Assembly: GCF_000227685.2 (NCBI RefSeq)
Contig: NZ_CP007029.1
Span: 2,950,501 to 3,014,500, forward strand
DNA length: 64,000 nt
DNA from: Thioalkalivibrio paradoxus ARh 1
GTDB lineage: Bacteria; Pseudomonadota; Gammaproteobacteria; Ectothiorhodospirales; Ectothiorhodospiraceae
Direction of reading: 5' to 3'
Position 1 is the first letter of the stretch. Every line of letters starts with the position of its first letter. Positions 18,191 to 26,825 of this stretch are shown one piece after another. Under the pieces are notes generated by a model that had not been told where the DNA came from, searched no databases, and was given only the letters and a program-made list of their open reading frames with translations. Position numbers and translations under genes: made by a program.

Positions 18191-18320
18191 AATCAGCACT
18201 TCCCGTGCAGATCGAGTGGCTGCGTGGGAGCAGCGTTGCGGATTTTTTCTATCCCACCACTGTGTTACGTTCCAGACGCCGTCTAACATACGCTGTCACT
18301 GCGTACGAGGAGCCTACACC

Positions 18321-18458
18321 ATGAAGCACCACCCCATTCGTTTGAATATGTCCCGCCTGCTCGGTTTCCGCCTGTACCCCGAGCCGCCACGCACGGGCAC
18401 CTCTGCGGTGCTGGGCGCCAAGATCGGGAGCAAACTCGGTAAGAAGCCCGTGAGGTGA
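18321..18458 (+). CDS. 45-residue small protein of unknown function
   Basis: MKHHPIRLNMSRLLGFRLYP onward, ending SKLGKKPVR. It has a good GAGGAG ribosome-binding site 8 nt before the ATG. Basic, no signal peptide and no recognised domain. It sits between a palindromic repeat and a glycosyltransferase remnant, so it may be the 5' end of an older gene. Confidence 0.4.
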   Translation: MKHHPIRLNMSRLLGFRLYPEPPRTGTSAVLGAKIGSKLGKKPVR

Positions 18459-18544
18459 CCTGCAGCGGGGGGCGACGCCCCCGGAAGCCGGCGTCCGGTC
18501 ACCTCCGGGACAACGCAAAGGTGCCGAGGAGCATCAAGAACATT

Positions 18545-19243
18545 GCAAGCAGTGCCGCCCGAGTGCCGGCCATCGTCCACACCGTGCATGACTGGAGTTT
18601 CCACGCGGATCTCCAGGGCATTCGCAGGTACTTCTACGTGGTCATGGAACGGCTCGGCGCGCGCTGCGGACACGCCGGGATTCTGGTCACGGACCGAGAC
18701 CGCGACAAGGGCCGCGTTGCTGGTGTCGCGGGGGGGCTGCCGACTATCGGCTGATACGCAGCGGCATCGAGCTGGACCGCTTTGAGCACCCCCAGGTGAC
18801 CGGCACCGCGATGCGCCGGCGGCTGGGCGTGCCGGACAGCGCTCCGGCGGTCGGTACCGGTACCCAGCCCTCGGAGCAGAAGGCGCCGTTGGATCTGGTC
18901 GAAGCCTTCGCCGCCATACGGGCGGGTCGCCCCGATGCCCGGTTCGTGATCGTGGGCGACGGGCCGCTGCGTGCCGCGGTCGAGACGCGGGTGAGAGCGC
19001 ACGGGCTCAACGGCTGCGTGGTGATGACAGGCCTGCGCCGGGACATCCCGGATCTGTTGCCCGGCTTCGACGTCTTCGTGCTGTACAGCCGATGGGAAGG
19101 CCTCCCCCGCGTCCTTCCTCAGGCGATGGCATCGGGGGTGCCGATCGTCTGCACGCAAGTCGACGGCCATGCCGAAGCCGTTCGGAACGGTGTCGAGGGG
19201 TCCCTGGTCGAGCCTGGTCGACCCAACCGGATTGCGGTCAGGG
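18545..19243 (+). pseudogene. Glycosyltransferase family 4 remnant
   Basis: Two frames together give a GT4 protein lacking its N-terminal third. The first reads RVPAIVHTVHDWSFHADL to VTDRDRDKG. After a frameshift in the G-run near 18729-18735, the reading continues DYRLIRSGIELDRFEHPQ to EGLPRVLPQAMASGVPIV. The EGLPRVLPQAMASG segment with its conserved Glu is the usual GT4 nucleotide-sugar site. The 3' end is lost where the 305-bp YdjM-like copy begins, giving a chimeric open frame to 19530. Confidence 0.8.
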
Positions 19244-19548
19244 GCGTCGATCTGCTCGGCATCCGGATCAAGCGCTCGTTTGGCAGCGCACTCAATCTGG
19301 GCACGCCGTCCAACCCGATCGGAACGGCGCTGCTGTACCTCGGCGTGGCCGGCCTGTACTGGCTGGCACCACCGATCGACGAATTCGCCACCGCAGTGAC
19401 CGATCCGGCCGCCTACCAGACCCTCGCAGAGCGGCTCCGCCCGAGTGACCAATGGTTCGAAAACGTATGGGCCGAACTGCTGGCAACGGTACGCACCGCC
19501 GCGCAAACGGTGGCGAGTCTGGCACCGTAGCAGCGGGATTCGCAACGG
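19244..19548 (+). repeat. 305-bp direct repeat, right copy (fused to the GT4 remnant)
   Basis: Second copy of 13502-13806. Its frame stays open and is joined to the glycosyltransferase remnant, so 18796-19530 reads as a hybrid: glycosyltransferase C-domain followed by the last ~95 residues of the YdjM-like protein. The stop codon is conserved. The helicase gene starts about 70 bp after it. Confidence 0.95.
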
Positions 19549-19617
19549 CGCACCTGACGTTCGCAATCCGGATTCGCTACGATCCCCATCCACGATCACC
19601 GCATTCGGACGCACCCC

Positions 19618-22600
19618 TTGGAGAACTCGCTTTTCGGCAACGACACCGACGCCCCGGGCCTGCGCGAACTCGAACGGATCATCCTCCAGGCGGCGGCCGT
19701 GCACTACTCGCCGGTCGGCCGCATGCGGCTGGCCGATACCCTGCGCACGCTGGGCGTCCGCACCCCAGGCGGCCGGGCGGCCCATTACCCGGAGATCAAG
19801 CCGCTGATCCTGCAGCTGCTGCAGGAAGGCAAACTGGAGGGCACCGGCAAGGGCCTGCAATGCCCCCGCGACCAGGTCGAGGCGCTGCTGGACCAGGCCA
19901 TGGAACACGACCGGCTACCGGCGCTGGCCGCCGCGGTAAGATCCAGCGCGAGCGTGTCTTACGACTGGTACGGCCAGCCCATCTACCGGCAGTACGACGA
20001 ACTGATCCGGGATCTGCGCATCGCGTTGATCCTGGGCAACGACGACCTCGTTCAGGAGTTGCTGACCCAGGCACTCGCCAGCCATATGGAGTCGACCGTC
20101 CGCCACCCCCTGCTGCAGGTGGACAGCCGGGGCCATCGTGCGCCCTGGCTCCAGCGGCTGTCGCCCGCGCGGCACCAAACCATACTGCTGACGCTGACCG
20201 CGAGTGCCCTGATCCGGATGGAGCCGATCGACACGCTGCAGGAAGACCTGGCCCAGACCCGCTGGATCAACGACGAATGGGCCCTGCACGCGCGGCAGCG
20301 ACGGGCCGAGTTTGCATTGCTGGCCGGTGACACCGACACGGCGCTGGCCCTCCTAGGCGACAACGAATACCCGTCGACGCTGACACTGCGGGCCTGGGCG
20401 GATCTGGTGCGCGGGGACATCGACGCGGCACGGGAAGGATATGCGCGGGCGCTGGCGACGCTGCGCAAGGGCTCGCGCAAGCGCAACCTGTACTTCCACG
20501 ACCTGGCCGGTACCTTCTCGCTGATCCCGCTGCTGGCCGCGAACGACCTGGAGACGGCTGCCGACCTGGCCACCCGGGCCATCAAGGACCGGGACAATAC
20601 GCTCGTCGACGTGTATCAGATCTGGCCGCCGCTGATTGCCGTACGGCGCGGGCAGAAGGCCGCGCCTGCCGACGACATCCTCGTCTCGACGCAGCCTGGG
20701 CCCCTCCATCTACTGCCGCTGCTGGTATTGTTCTGGATGGACCCGGAAAAGCTGACCCCGTACCTCCCCGAGGCCGAGAGTCTGGCGCACCGGGCACAGG
20801 CCGCCGGGATGCACTGGCTCGCCGCACAGATCCAGGCGCTGCTGAACCGCCAGCGCGGAGACGCGCCGGACCCCCTGACCGAAGGCGTGGCACTGGTGGA
20901 TCTCGTCACGCGGATCGAGCCCTGGGAAGCCACGCTCGATGCCCTGACGGCGCTGGGCGGCGCCCCGAAGGATGCCGACTCGCAGACGACCCGCGACGAG
21001 CGCGTCGTCTGGTGGCTCCGGCCCTACCAGGGCCAGCTCCTGATCCAGCCCAAGCTGCAGCGGCGCACACGGCGCGACGGCTGGACGCTGGGCCGCAATA
21101 TCGCGTTGTCGGCGTTGCACACGGACCAGCTGGACGCGCTGGACGACGACGACCGGCGCGTCTGCGCCGCCATCGTCGAGCAGTATCCCGCCTGGGGCTA
21201 CGGCGGATCCCGGCTGGAATTCGACCCGACCCGTGCCGCGCTGGCGCTGATCGGCCATCCGCGGCTGTTTCGCTCGGACGAACCGTCCACGGCAGTGGAA
21301 CTGGTCGCGGCCGTCCCGGCGCTGCGCGTGCGGCGCAGCAAGGGCCGGCTGCGCATGGCGCTGCAGCCGCCGCTGCCGAAAGGCGGCACGCTGCGGATCG
21401 TGGAAGAAACGCGCAACCGCTGGCAGGTCGTGCGCTTCGACGACACGCATCGGCAGATCGGCGAACTGCTCGACGGCGGCCTGAACATACCGGTGGAGGC
21501 CGAAGAACGGGTACGCGAGGCGATCGCGCGCATCGCGCCGCGCATCGACATTCACTCCGATATCGGCGGCGACGAGGATCTGCCGCGCGTGGACGGCGAC
21601 ACCACGCCCTACCTCGCGCTGATCCCCAGTGGCGACGGACTGACCGCGGAGCTCCGGGTACGCCCCCTGGGTTCAGGCGGCAGCGGCTTCACCCCCGGCC
21701 ACGGCGGCGCGGAACTCACCGCGGCAGGGAGCGACGGCACGCGCCGCCGGGTGCGCCGCAACCTGACCCAGGAACGGAAGCAGGCCCGCGCCGTGGTCGA
21801 GGCCTGCCCGGCGCTCGAAGGCTGGGAGATCGATCCCTTCGTCTGGGGCCTGCCGGAACCGCAGGACTGTCTCGAACTGCTGGAACAGCTGCAGGCGCTT
21901 GACGAGCAGGTGACCGTGGAATGGCCGCGCGGCCAGAACCTGAACCTCAGCGCCCGGGCCGACGGTTCCGGGTTCAGCCTGTCGCTGAACCACCGCGGCG
22001 ACTGGTTCGAGGCCAGCGGCGAACTGCAGGTCAACGAGCACCTCGTGCTCGACCTGCAGCGCCTGCTGGCCCTGCTCGACACCGGCGGCGGCAGCCGCTT
22101 CCTGCCGCTGGGCGACGGCCGTTTCCTGGCGCTGACCGAGAACTTCCGCAAGCGCCTGCAGGATCTGCGCGACATCGCCGACAGCGGCGCCCGCAAGCCG
22201 CGCTACCACCCGCTCAACGCGCCGGTGCTGGAAGAGATCGCAACAGACTTCGGCCAGTTCCAGGCCGACGCCGCCTGGCACGAACGCCTGCAGCGCCTGC
22301 GCAACGCCGACGCAAGCCCGGCCGCCATTCCCGCGACCCTAGAGGCGGAACTGCGCGACTACCAGGTCGACGGCTACCGCTGGCTGATGCGGCTGGCCGC
22401 CTGGGGCGTGGGCGCCTGCCTCGCCGACGACATGGGCCTGGGCAAGACCGTTCAGGTACTGGCCGCGCTGGTCGCCCGCGCGCCGCTGGGGCCCAGCGTG
22501 GTGATCGCGCCGACCTCGGTCTGCGGCAACTGGCTGAGCGAAGCCCGGCGCTTCGCGCCGACGCTGAACCCGATCGTGTTCGGCAACGGCGACCGGCAGG

Positions 22601-23730
22601 CGCAGATCCAGGCACTGGGCGCGTTCGACCTGCTGATCGTGAGCTACGGCCTGATGCAGCAGGAAATCGAGTTGCTGAGCGCGCGCGAGGACTGGAACTG
22701 CCTGGTGCTGGACGAAGCCCAGGCGATCAAGAACCCGGCGACCCAGCGCGCCCGCGCCGCATTCGGACTGCCGGCCGCGTTCCGGATCGCGACCACCGGC
22801 ACCCCGGTGGAGAACCATCTGGGGGAACTCTGGAGCCTGTTCCGGTTCCTGAACCCGGGGCTGCTCGGCTCGCGTGAGGCCTTCAACCAGCGCTACGCGC
22901 TGCCGATCGAACGCGACCAGAACCACGAAGCGCGCGACCGGCTGCGCCGGCTGGTCCGCCCGTTCATCCTGCGCCGGCTGAAAAGCGCGGTGCTGGAAGA
23001 ATTGCCGCCGCGCACCGAGATCCAGCTACAGGTGGACCCCAGCCCTCGGGAAACCGCATTCTACGAAGCCTTCCGCCGCCAGATCCTCGAAGGACTCGGC
23101 ACCGAGATCACCCCGGCACAGCAGGACCGTTTCGAAGTGCTCGCCGCGATCACCCGGCTGCGCCGCGCCGCCTGCCACCCGGAACTGGTCAGCCCCGGCA
23201 TCGGCATTCCCTGCGGCAAGCTGGCGCTGTTCCTGGAAGTGGTCGAGGAACTGCGCGACGGCCGCCACCGTGCGCTGGTGTTCAGCCAGTTCGTCGATCA
23301 CCTGAACCTGGTGCGCGCGGCGCTGGACCAACGCGGCATCCCCTACCAATACCTGGATGGCTCCACCCCCGCCAGCGCCCGGGCCGAGCGCGTCGCGGCA
23401 TTCCAGGGTGGCGCCGGCGACCTGTTCCTGATCAGCCTGAAGGCCGGCGGCACCGGCCTGAACCTGACCGCCGCCGACTACGTGATCCACCTCGACCCCT
23501 GGTGGAACCCCGCGGTCGAAGACCAGGCCTCCGACCGCGCCCACCGCATCGGCCAGCAACGCCCGGTGACCGTCTACCGCCTGGTGATGCGCGGCAGCAT
23601 CGAGGAACGCATCATCGACCTGCACGCCCGCAAGCGCGACCTCGCCGACACCCTGCTCGAAGGCGGCGACGCCAGCGCCCGCCTCGACACCGAAGCGCTG
23701 CTAGCGCTGCTGCGCGAGGAACGGGGCTGA
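19618..23730 (+). CDS. SNF2-family DEAD/DEAH helicase, large
   Basis: A 1370-residue HepA/SNF2-type ATPase. The N-terminal ~400 residues look helical and repeat-like, followed by a SNF2-associated beta-rich region. The two RecA domains lie after about residue 900. Walker A is DDMGLGKTVQ (about 939), DEAQ at about 1031, TGTPVENHLGELWSL, then VFSQFVDHLNLV and the C-terminal [20 protein letters not shown] and DRAHRIGQ. It would translocate on duplex DNA to remodel protein-DNA complexes. The longest frame starts at TTG 19618; the true start may be a few codons away. The last ~200 coding bp are copied at 24300. Confidence 0.9.
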   Translation: MENSLFGNDTDAPGLRELERIILQAAAVHYSPVGRMRLADTLRTLGVRTPGGRAAHYPEIKPLILQLLQEGKLEGTGKGLQCPRDQVEALLDQAMEHDRLPALAAAVRSSASVSYDWYGQPIYRQYDELIRDLRIALILGNDDLVQELLTQALASHMESTVRHPLLQVDSRGHRAPWLQRLSPARHQTILLTLTASALIRMEPIDTLQEDLAQTRWINDEWALHARQRRAEFALLAGDTDTALALLGDNEYPSTLTLRAWADLVRGDIDAAREGYARALATLRKGSRKRNLYFHDLAGTFSLIPLLAANDLETAADLATRAIKDRDNTLVDVYQIWPPLIAVRRGQKAAPADDILVSTQPGPLHLLPLLVLFWMDPEKLTPYLPEAESLAHRAQAAGMHWLAAQIQALLNRQRGDAPDPLTEGVALVDLVTRIEPWEATLDALTALGGAPKDADSQTTRDERVVWWLRPYQGQLLIQPKLQRRTRRDGWTLGRNIALSALHTDQLDALDDDDRRVCAAIVEQYPAWGYGGSRLEFDPTRAALALIGHPRLFRSDEPSTAVELVAAVPALRVRRSKGRLRMALQPPLPKGGTLRIVEETRNRWQVVRFDDTHRQIGELLDGGLNIPVEAEERVREAIARIAPRIDIHSDIGGDEDLPRVDGDTTPYLALIPSGDGLTAELRVRPLGSGGSGFTPGHGGAELTAAGSDGTRRRVRRNLTQERKQARAVVEACPALEGWEIDPFVWGLPEPQDCLELLEQLQALDEQVTVEWPRGQNLNLSARADGSGFSLSLNHRGDWFEASGELQVNEHLVLDLQRLLALLDTGGGSRFLPLGDGRFLALTENFRKRLQDLRDIADSGARKPRYHPLNAPVLEEIATDFGQFQADAAWHERLQRLRNADASPAAIPATLEAELRDYQVDGYRWLMRLAAWGVGACLADDMGLGKTVQVLAALVARAPLGPSVVIAPTSVCGNWLSEARRFAPTLNPIVFGNGDRQAQIQALGAFDLLIVSYGLMQQEIELLSAREDWNCLVLDEAQAIKNPATQRARAAFGLPAAFRIATTGTPVENHLGELWSLFRFLNPGLLGSREAFNQRYALPIERDQNHEARDRLRRLVRPFILRRLKSAVLEELPPRTEIQLQVDPSPRETAFYEAFRRQILEGLGTEITPAQQDRFEVLAAITRLRRAACHPELVSPGIGIPCGKLALFLEVVEELRDGRHRALVFSQFVDHLNLVRAALDQRGIPYQYLDGSTPASARAERVAAFQGGAGDLFLISLKAGGTGLNLTAADYVIHLDPWWNPAVEDQASDRAHRIGQQRPVTVYRLVMRGSIEERIIDLHARKRDLADTLLEGGDASARLDTEALLALLREERG

Positions 23731-23731
23731 G

Positions 23732-23800
23732 CACACGTACGTGGGGTGGGAATTCGGGCATTTGGACGGCGCCATCGTGATTTCGTTCAAAAGGCTGTAG
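23732..23800 (+). pseudogene. Remnant of an MqsR-like toxin C-terminus
   Basis: Directly after the helicase stop, one frame reads HTYVGWEFGHLDGAIVISFK then RL and stop, ending 2 bp before the antitoxin ATG. E. coli MqsR ends in a similar VLIVSFKEK and is likewise followed at once by mqsA. The rest of the toxin is missing. The match is short, so this is suggestive only. Confidence 0.45.
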
Positions 23801-23802
23801 CG

Positions 23803-24210
23803 ATGACCACACGAACCTGCATGCATTGCGAAACGGGGCAGTTGGCCCTCGACACGCGCACCGTGACAGCCAGCTTGGACGGACTCACCCGGGAGGTGAG
23901 CGACGTGCGCGGCTGTTTCTGCGATCAGTGTGGGGAAGTCGAGTTTGCCGACAGTGACAGCGCGTCCCGGTATGCCGCAGCGATGGATGACCTGGTGATC
24001 GAGCGCCGGAGGCAGCGAGCCCAGGAAGTCCGCCGAATCCGCACCCGGCTGAAGCTGACCCAGAAAGCAGCCGCCGAGGTCTTCGGCGGTGGCGTGAACG
24101 CTTTCAGCCGGTACGAGCGGGGGGAAGTGGATCCGCCCCGAGCCGTGGTGAAGTTTCTGCGGCTGCTGGACCGTCATCCGGAACTGCTGGACGAAGTGAA
24201 GCGGGTGTAA
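23803..24210 (+). CDS. MqsA-family antitoxin with zinc finger and HTH
   Basis: A 135-residue protein. The N-terminal CXXC...CXXC zinc-binding domain (CMHCETG at about residue 6 and CDQCGEVEF at about 43) precedes an Xre-type helix-turn-helix near 77-110 (RLKLTQKAAAEVFGGGVNAF, then SRYERGEVDPP). This is the MqsA layout: the N-domain binds the MqsR ribonuclease and the C-domain represses the operon. Only a toxin remnant precedes it, so it looks like an orphan antitoxin left by a rearrangement. Confidence 0.82.
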   Translation: MTTRTCMHCETGQLALDTRTVTASLDGLTREVSDVRGCFCDQCGEVEFADSDSASRYAAAMDDLVIERRRQRAQEVRRIRTRLKLTQKAAAEVFGGGVNAFSRYERGEVDPPRAVVKFLRLLDRHPELLDEVKRV

Positions 24211-24299
24211 CGCCGTGTTCCGATCGGGGCGGCAGGTCTTTCCTTTCTCCACCAAACCGTTCACGAGTTATTCTTGGCATTATTTCGGCTCAACCCCTT

Positions 24300-24506
24300 C
24301 GCCGACTACGTGATCCACCTCGACCCCTGGTGGAACCCCGCGGTCGAAGACCAGGCCTCCGACCGCGCCCACCGCATCGGCCAGCAACGCCCGGTCACCG
24401 TCTACCGCCTGGTGATGCGCGGCAGCATCGAGGAACGCATCATCGAACTGCACGCCCGCAAGCGCGACCTCGCCGACACCCTGCTCGAAGGCGGCGACGC
24501 CAGCGC
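24300..24506 (+). pseudogene. 207-bp copy of the SNF2 helicase 3' end, abutting the CRISPR array
   Basis: Matches 23472-23678 in the same orientation with two substitutions seen by eye. It encodes the motif V/VI part ([20 protein letters not shown], then RAHRIGQ) and runs out just before the normal C-terminus. It ends where a truncated CRISPR repeat (GCGAAC, 24505-24510) begins, so its right border lies inside a former repeat. Confidence 0.93.
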
Positions 24507-24542
24507 GAACGATACCCCGAAGCCGGATGTTGTCCGGTACAT

Positions 24543-25110
24543 TTTCTGAGCTGCCTGCGCGGCAGCGAACGTGCGGATCAGTCACACGGAAGGTTCCCTC
24601 GTTTTCTGAGCTGCCTGCGCGGCAGCGAACTTCCCGTACGCGAGGCCGCATGAGTTGGGCGGTTTCTGAGCTGCCTGCGCGGCAGCGAACGTACCCGTCC
24701 TCGAACGCCTTCGCCGGCGAATTTTCTGAGCTGCCTGCGCGGCAGCGAACGCCGATCACGCCATCCAGGGCGTCGATGAAGTTTTCTGAGCTGCCTGCGC
24801 GGCAGCGAACTTTACACGAACGCTGAGATCGACATTCTCAGCTTTCTGAGCTGCCTGCGCGGCAGCGAACCAAGCGATGCGCAATGGTCCGGTGGCGCCG
24901 ATTTTCTGAGCTGCCTGCGCGGCAGCGAACGATGCGCTCCTCGGTCTCGAGCACCTCCGCGATTTCTGAGCTGCCTGCGCGGCAGCGAACTGGGAGCGCG
25001 ACCCACGGGCCCTTCGCTTCAGTTTCTGAGCTGCCTGCGCGGCAGCGAACTACGTCTACAACGGGACCGGCGGCACCAGCCATTTCTGAGCTGCCTGCGC
25101 GGCAGCGAAC
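24543..25110 (-). CRISPR. Type I-F CRISPR array, leader-distal block (10 repeats)
   Basis: Ten complete 28-nt repeats on a 60-nt period with nine 32-nt spacers. Read on the minus strand, the repeat begins GTTCGCTGCC, continues GCGCAGGCAG and ends CTCAGAAA, with the stem CTGCC/GGCAG typical of type I-F. A further 32-nt spacer (24511-24542) flanked by a 6-nt repeat remnant extends it leftwards. These are the oldest spacers, because the leader lies at the other end. The block stops at 25110; the next spacer is broken by an IS3-type element. Confidence 0.98.
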
Positions 25111-25208
25111 TTCTTATGGGCGCAAGGAAGCCCCCTCTGTCAGCATAGAAGTCCGCTGGATTGGACGCAGTAAACTTAACCCTCGAGGGGGCGGAGAGAG
25201 CGGATGGA

Positions 25209-25706
25209 ATGCCACGGTACAGCGAAGAGTTCAAAGCCAAGGTGGTCGAGAAGATGATGCCGCCCAATGCCCGGGCGGTGGCCGACGTGCACCGGGAGAC
25301 GGGGGTGTCGGAACCCACCCTGTATGCCTGGCGCCGGGAGTTCCAGGACCGGGGGCATGCGGTGCCGGCGGATCCGGCGAACCCGGAATCCTGGAGTGGC
25401 CGGGACAAGCTCGCGGTGGTGATCGAAACCGCCGCGCTGAATGAGCAGGCGCTCTCGGAGTACTGCCGGTGCAAGGGTCTGTATCCCGAGCAGATCGAGC
25501 GCTGGAAGGAAGCGGCCATGGCCGGCAGCGCCGATCCCCAGCGGCTGACCCGGGACGAGCGTGCCGCCTGGCAGCAGGAGAAGAAGCGCGTGCGCGACCT
25601 GGAGCGCGAGCTGCGCCGGAAAGAGAAAGCCCTGGCCGAGGCAGCCGCCTTGCTGGTGTTGAAAAAAAAAGCCCAGGCGATCTGGGGGGACGACGAGGAC
25701 GCATGA
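25209..25706 (+). CDS. IS3-family transposase OrfA
   Basis: A 165-residue DNA-binding subunit. The N-terminal helix-turn-helix (MPRYSEEFKAKVVEKM, then GVSEPTLYAWRREF) is followed by a second HTH-like region and a C-terminal leucine-zipper-like coil (RDLERELRRKEKALAEAA). A run of nine A at 25662-25670, read as three Lys codons, lies 36 bp before the stop. It could cause -1 slippage into orfB, giving the OrfAB transposase. The start at MPRYSEEF fits homologues. Confidence 0.88.
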   Translation: MPRYSEEFKAKVVEKMMPPNARAVADVHRETGVSEPTLYAWRREFQDRGHAVPADPANPESWSGRDKLAVVIETAALNEQALSEYCRCKGLYPEQIERWKEAAMAGSADPQRLTRDERAAWQQEKKRVRDLERELRRKEKALAEAAALLVLKKKAQAIWGDDEDA

Positions 25707-26779
25707 TCACGCCCGAGACCCGTGCCTTGGCGCTGGACCTGATCGACGAGGCGGTCGCCGCCGGTGCCCGGCTCACCCCGGCCTGTGCGGTCCTCGGCCT
25801 GACGCCGCGCACGCTGCGCCGCTGGCGCGCCCTCGCCGGCAGCGACACCGGGCTGGTGGACCGGCGCACCTGCACCCCGCGGGTGCCGGCCAACCGCCTG
25901 AGTGCCGAAGAGCAGGAGACGATCCTGACGGTCTGTAACGCGCCGGAGTACCGTAGCCTGCCACCGACCCAGATCGTGCCGCGCCTGGCCGACCAGGGCG
26001 TGTACATCGCGTCCGAGGCGAGCTTCTACCGCGTGCTGCGGGCCCATGACCAGGTACAGCGCCGGGGCCGGGCGGCGGCCCCACGGCAGGTGCCCAAACC
26101 GGAGGGGGTCTGCGCGACTGCGCCCAATGTTTGCTGGGCGTGGGACATCACCTTCCTGGCCTCTTCGATCCGGGGGCAGTTCTACCGCCTGTACCTGATC
26201 GAGGACGTCTTCAGCCGCAAGGTCGTCGGCTGGGAGGTGCACACCGAGGAAAGCGCCGAACACGCCAGTCGCCTGATCGAACGCGCCTGTCTCGCCGAGG
26301 GCGTCCATCGCCCGGGCCTGGTGCTGCACTCGGATAATGGCAGCCCCATGAAGGGTGCCACCATGCTCAGCACCTTGCAGCGCCTGGGTGTCGTCCCGTC
26401 CTTCAGTCGCCCCTCGGTGAGCGACGACAACCCCTACGCGGAAAGCCTGTTCCGGACCTTGAAATACACGCCGGCCTTTCCGCCTCAGCCGTTTGCCAGC
26501 CTCGCCGACGCCCGCGCTTGGGTCGCGCGCTTCGTCCACTGGTACAACGAGGAACATCGCCACAGCAAGATCCGCTTCGTCACCCCCGGCCAGCGTCATC
26601 GCGGGGAGGACATCGCGATCCTGGCGCACCGGCACCGGGTGTACCAAGACGCCCAACGCGCCAACCCGACACGCTGGTCGCGGCACACGCGCAACTGGAC
26701 ACCGATCGATCACGTCTGGCTCAACCCACCGAAGGAACATGCCCAAACGCCAGCCCTGATGGTCGCTCAGGCGGCATGA
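25703..26779 (+). CDS. IS3-family transposase OrfB (DDE integrase core)
   Basis: A 358-residue catalytic subunit in the -1 frame relative to orfA (ATGA overlap). The rve core has the DDE residues in CWAWDITFL, VLHSDNGSPM and NPYAESLFRTLKY, and all three acids are present. An N-terminal HTH_21-like region (TPACAVLGLTPRTLRRW) precedes it. The gene is full length and appears intact, so the element could still be mobile. Confidence 0.92.
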   Translation: MITPETRALALDLIDEAVAAGARLTPACAVLGLTPRTLRRWRALAGSDTGLVDRRTCTPRVPANRLSAEEQETILTVCNAPEYRSLPPTQIVPRLADQGVYIASEASFYRVLRAHDQVQRRGRAAAPRQVPKPEGVCATAPNVCWAWDITFLASSIRGQFYRLYLIEDVFSRKVVGWEVHTEESAEHASRLIERACLAEGVHRPGLVLHSDNGSPMKGATMLSTLQRLGVVPSFSRPSVSDDNPYAESLFRTLKYTPAFPPQPFASLADARAWVARFVHWYNEEHRHSKIRFVTPGQRHRGEDIAILAHRHRVYQDAQRANPTRWSRHTRNWTPIDHVWLNPPKEHAQTPALMVAQAA

Positions 26780-26825
26780 AAAAGCGGACAACTACGTTGA
26801 CAAACACCGGAAGCGCCAACAAGCA

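Larger units (their letters stand above)
25138..26802 (+). mobile_element. IS3-family insertion sequence inside the CRISPR array
   Basis: A 1665-bp element. The left end TGTCAGCATAGAAGTCCGCT (25138-25157) is matched in inverted orientation by the right end (26783-26802), with about 5 mismatches in 20 and TG...CA termini. It carries overlapping orfA and orfB on the plus strand, opposite to array transcription. No 3-4 bp target duplication is visible. The 27 nt left and 23 nt right before the flanking repeats are too long together for one spacer. Weak inverted similarity continues outward, so exact ends remain uncertain. Confidence 0.85.
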
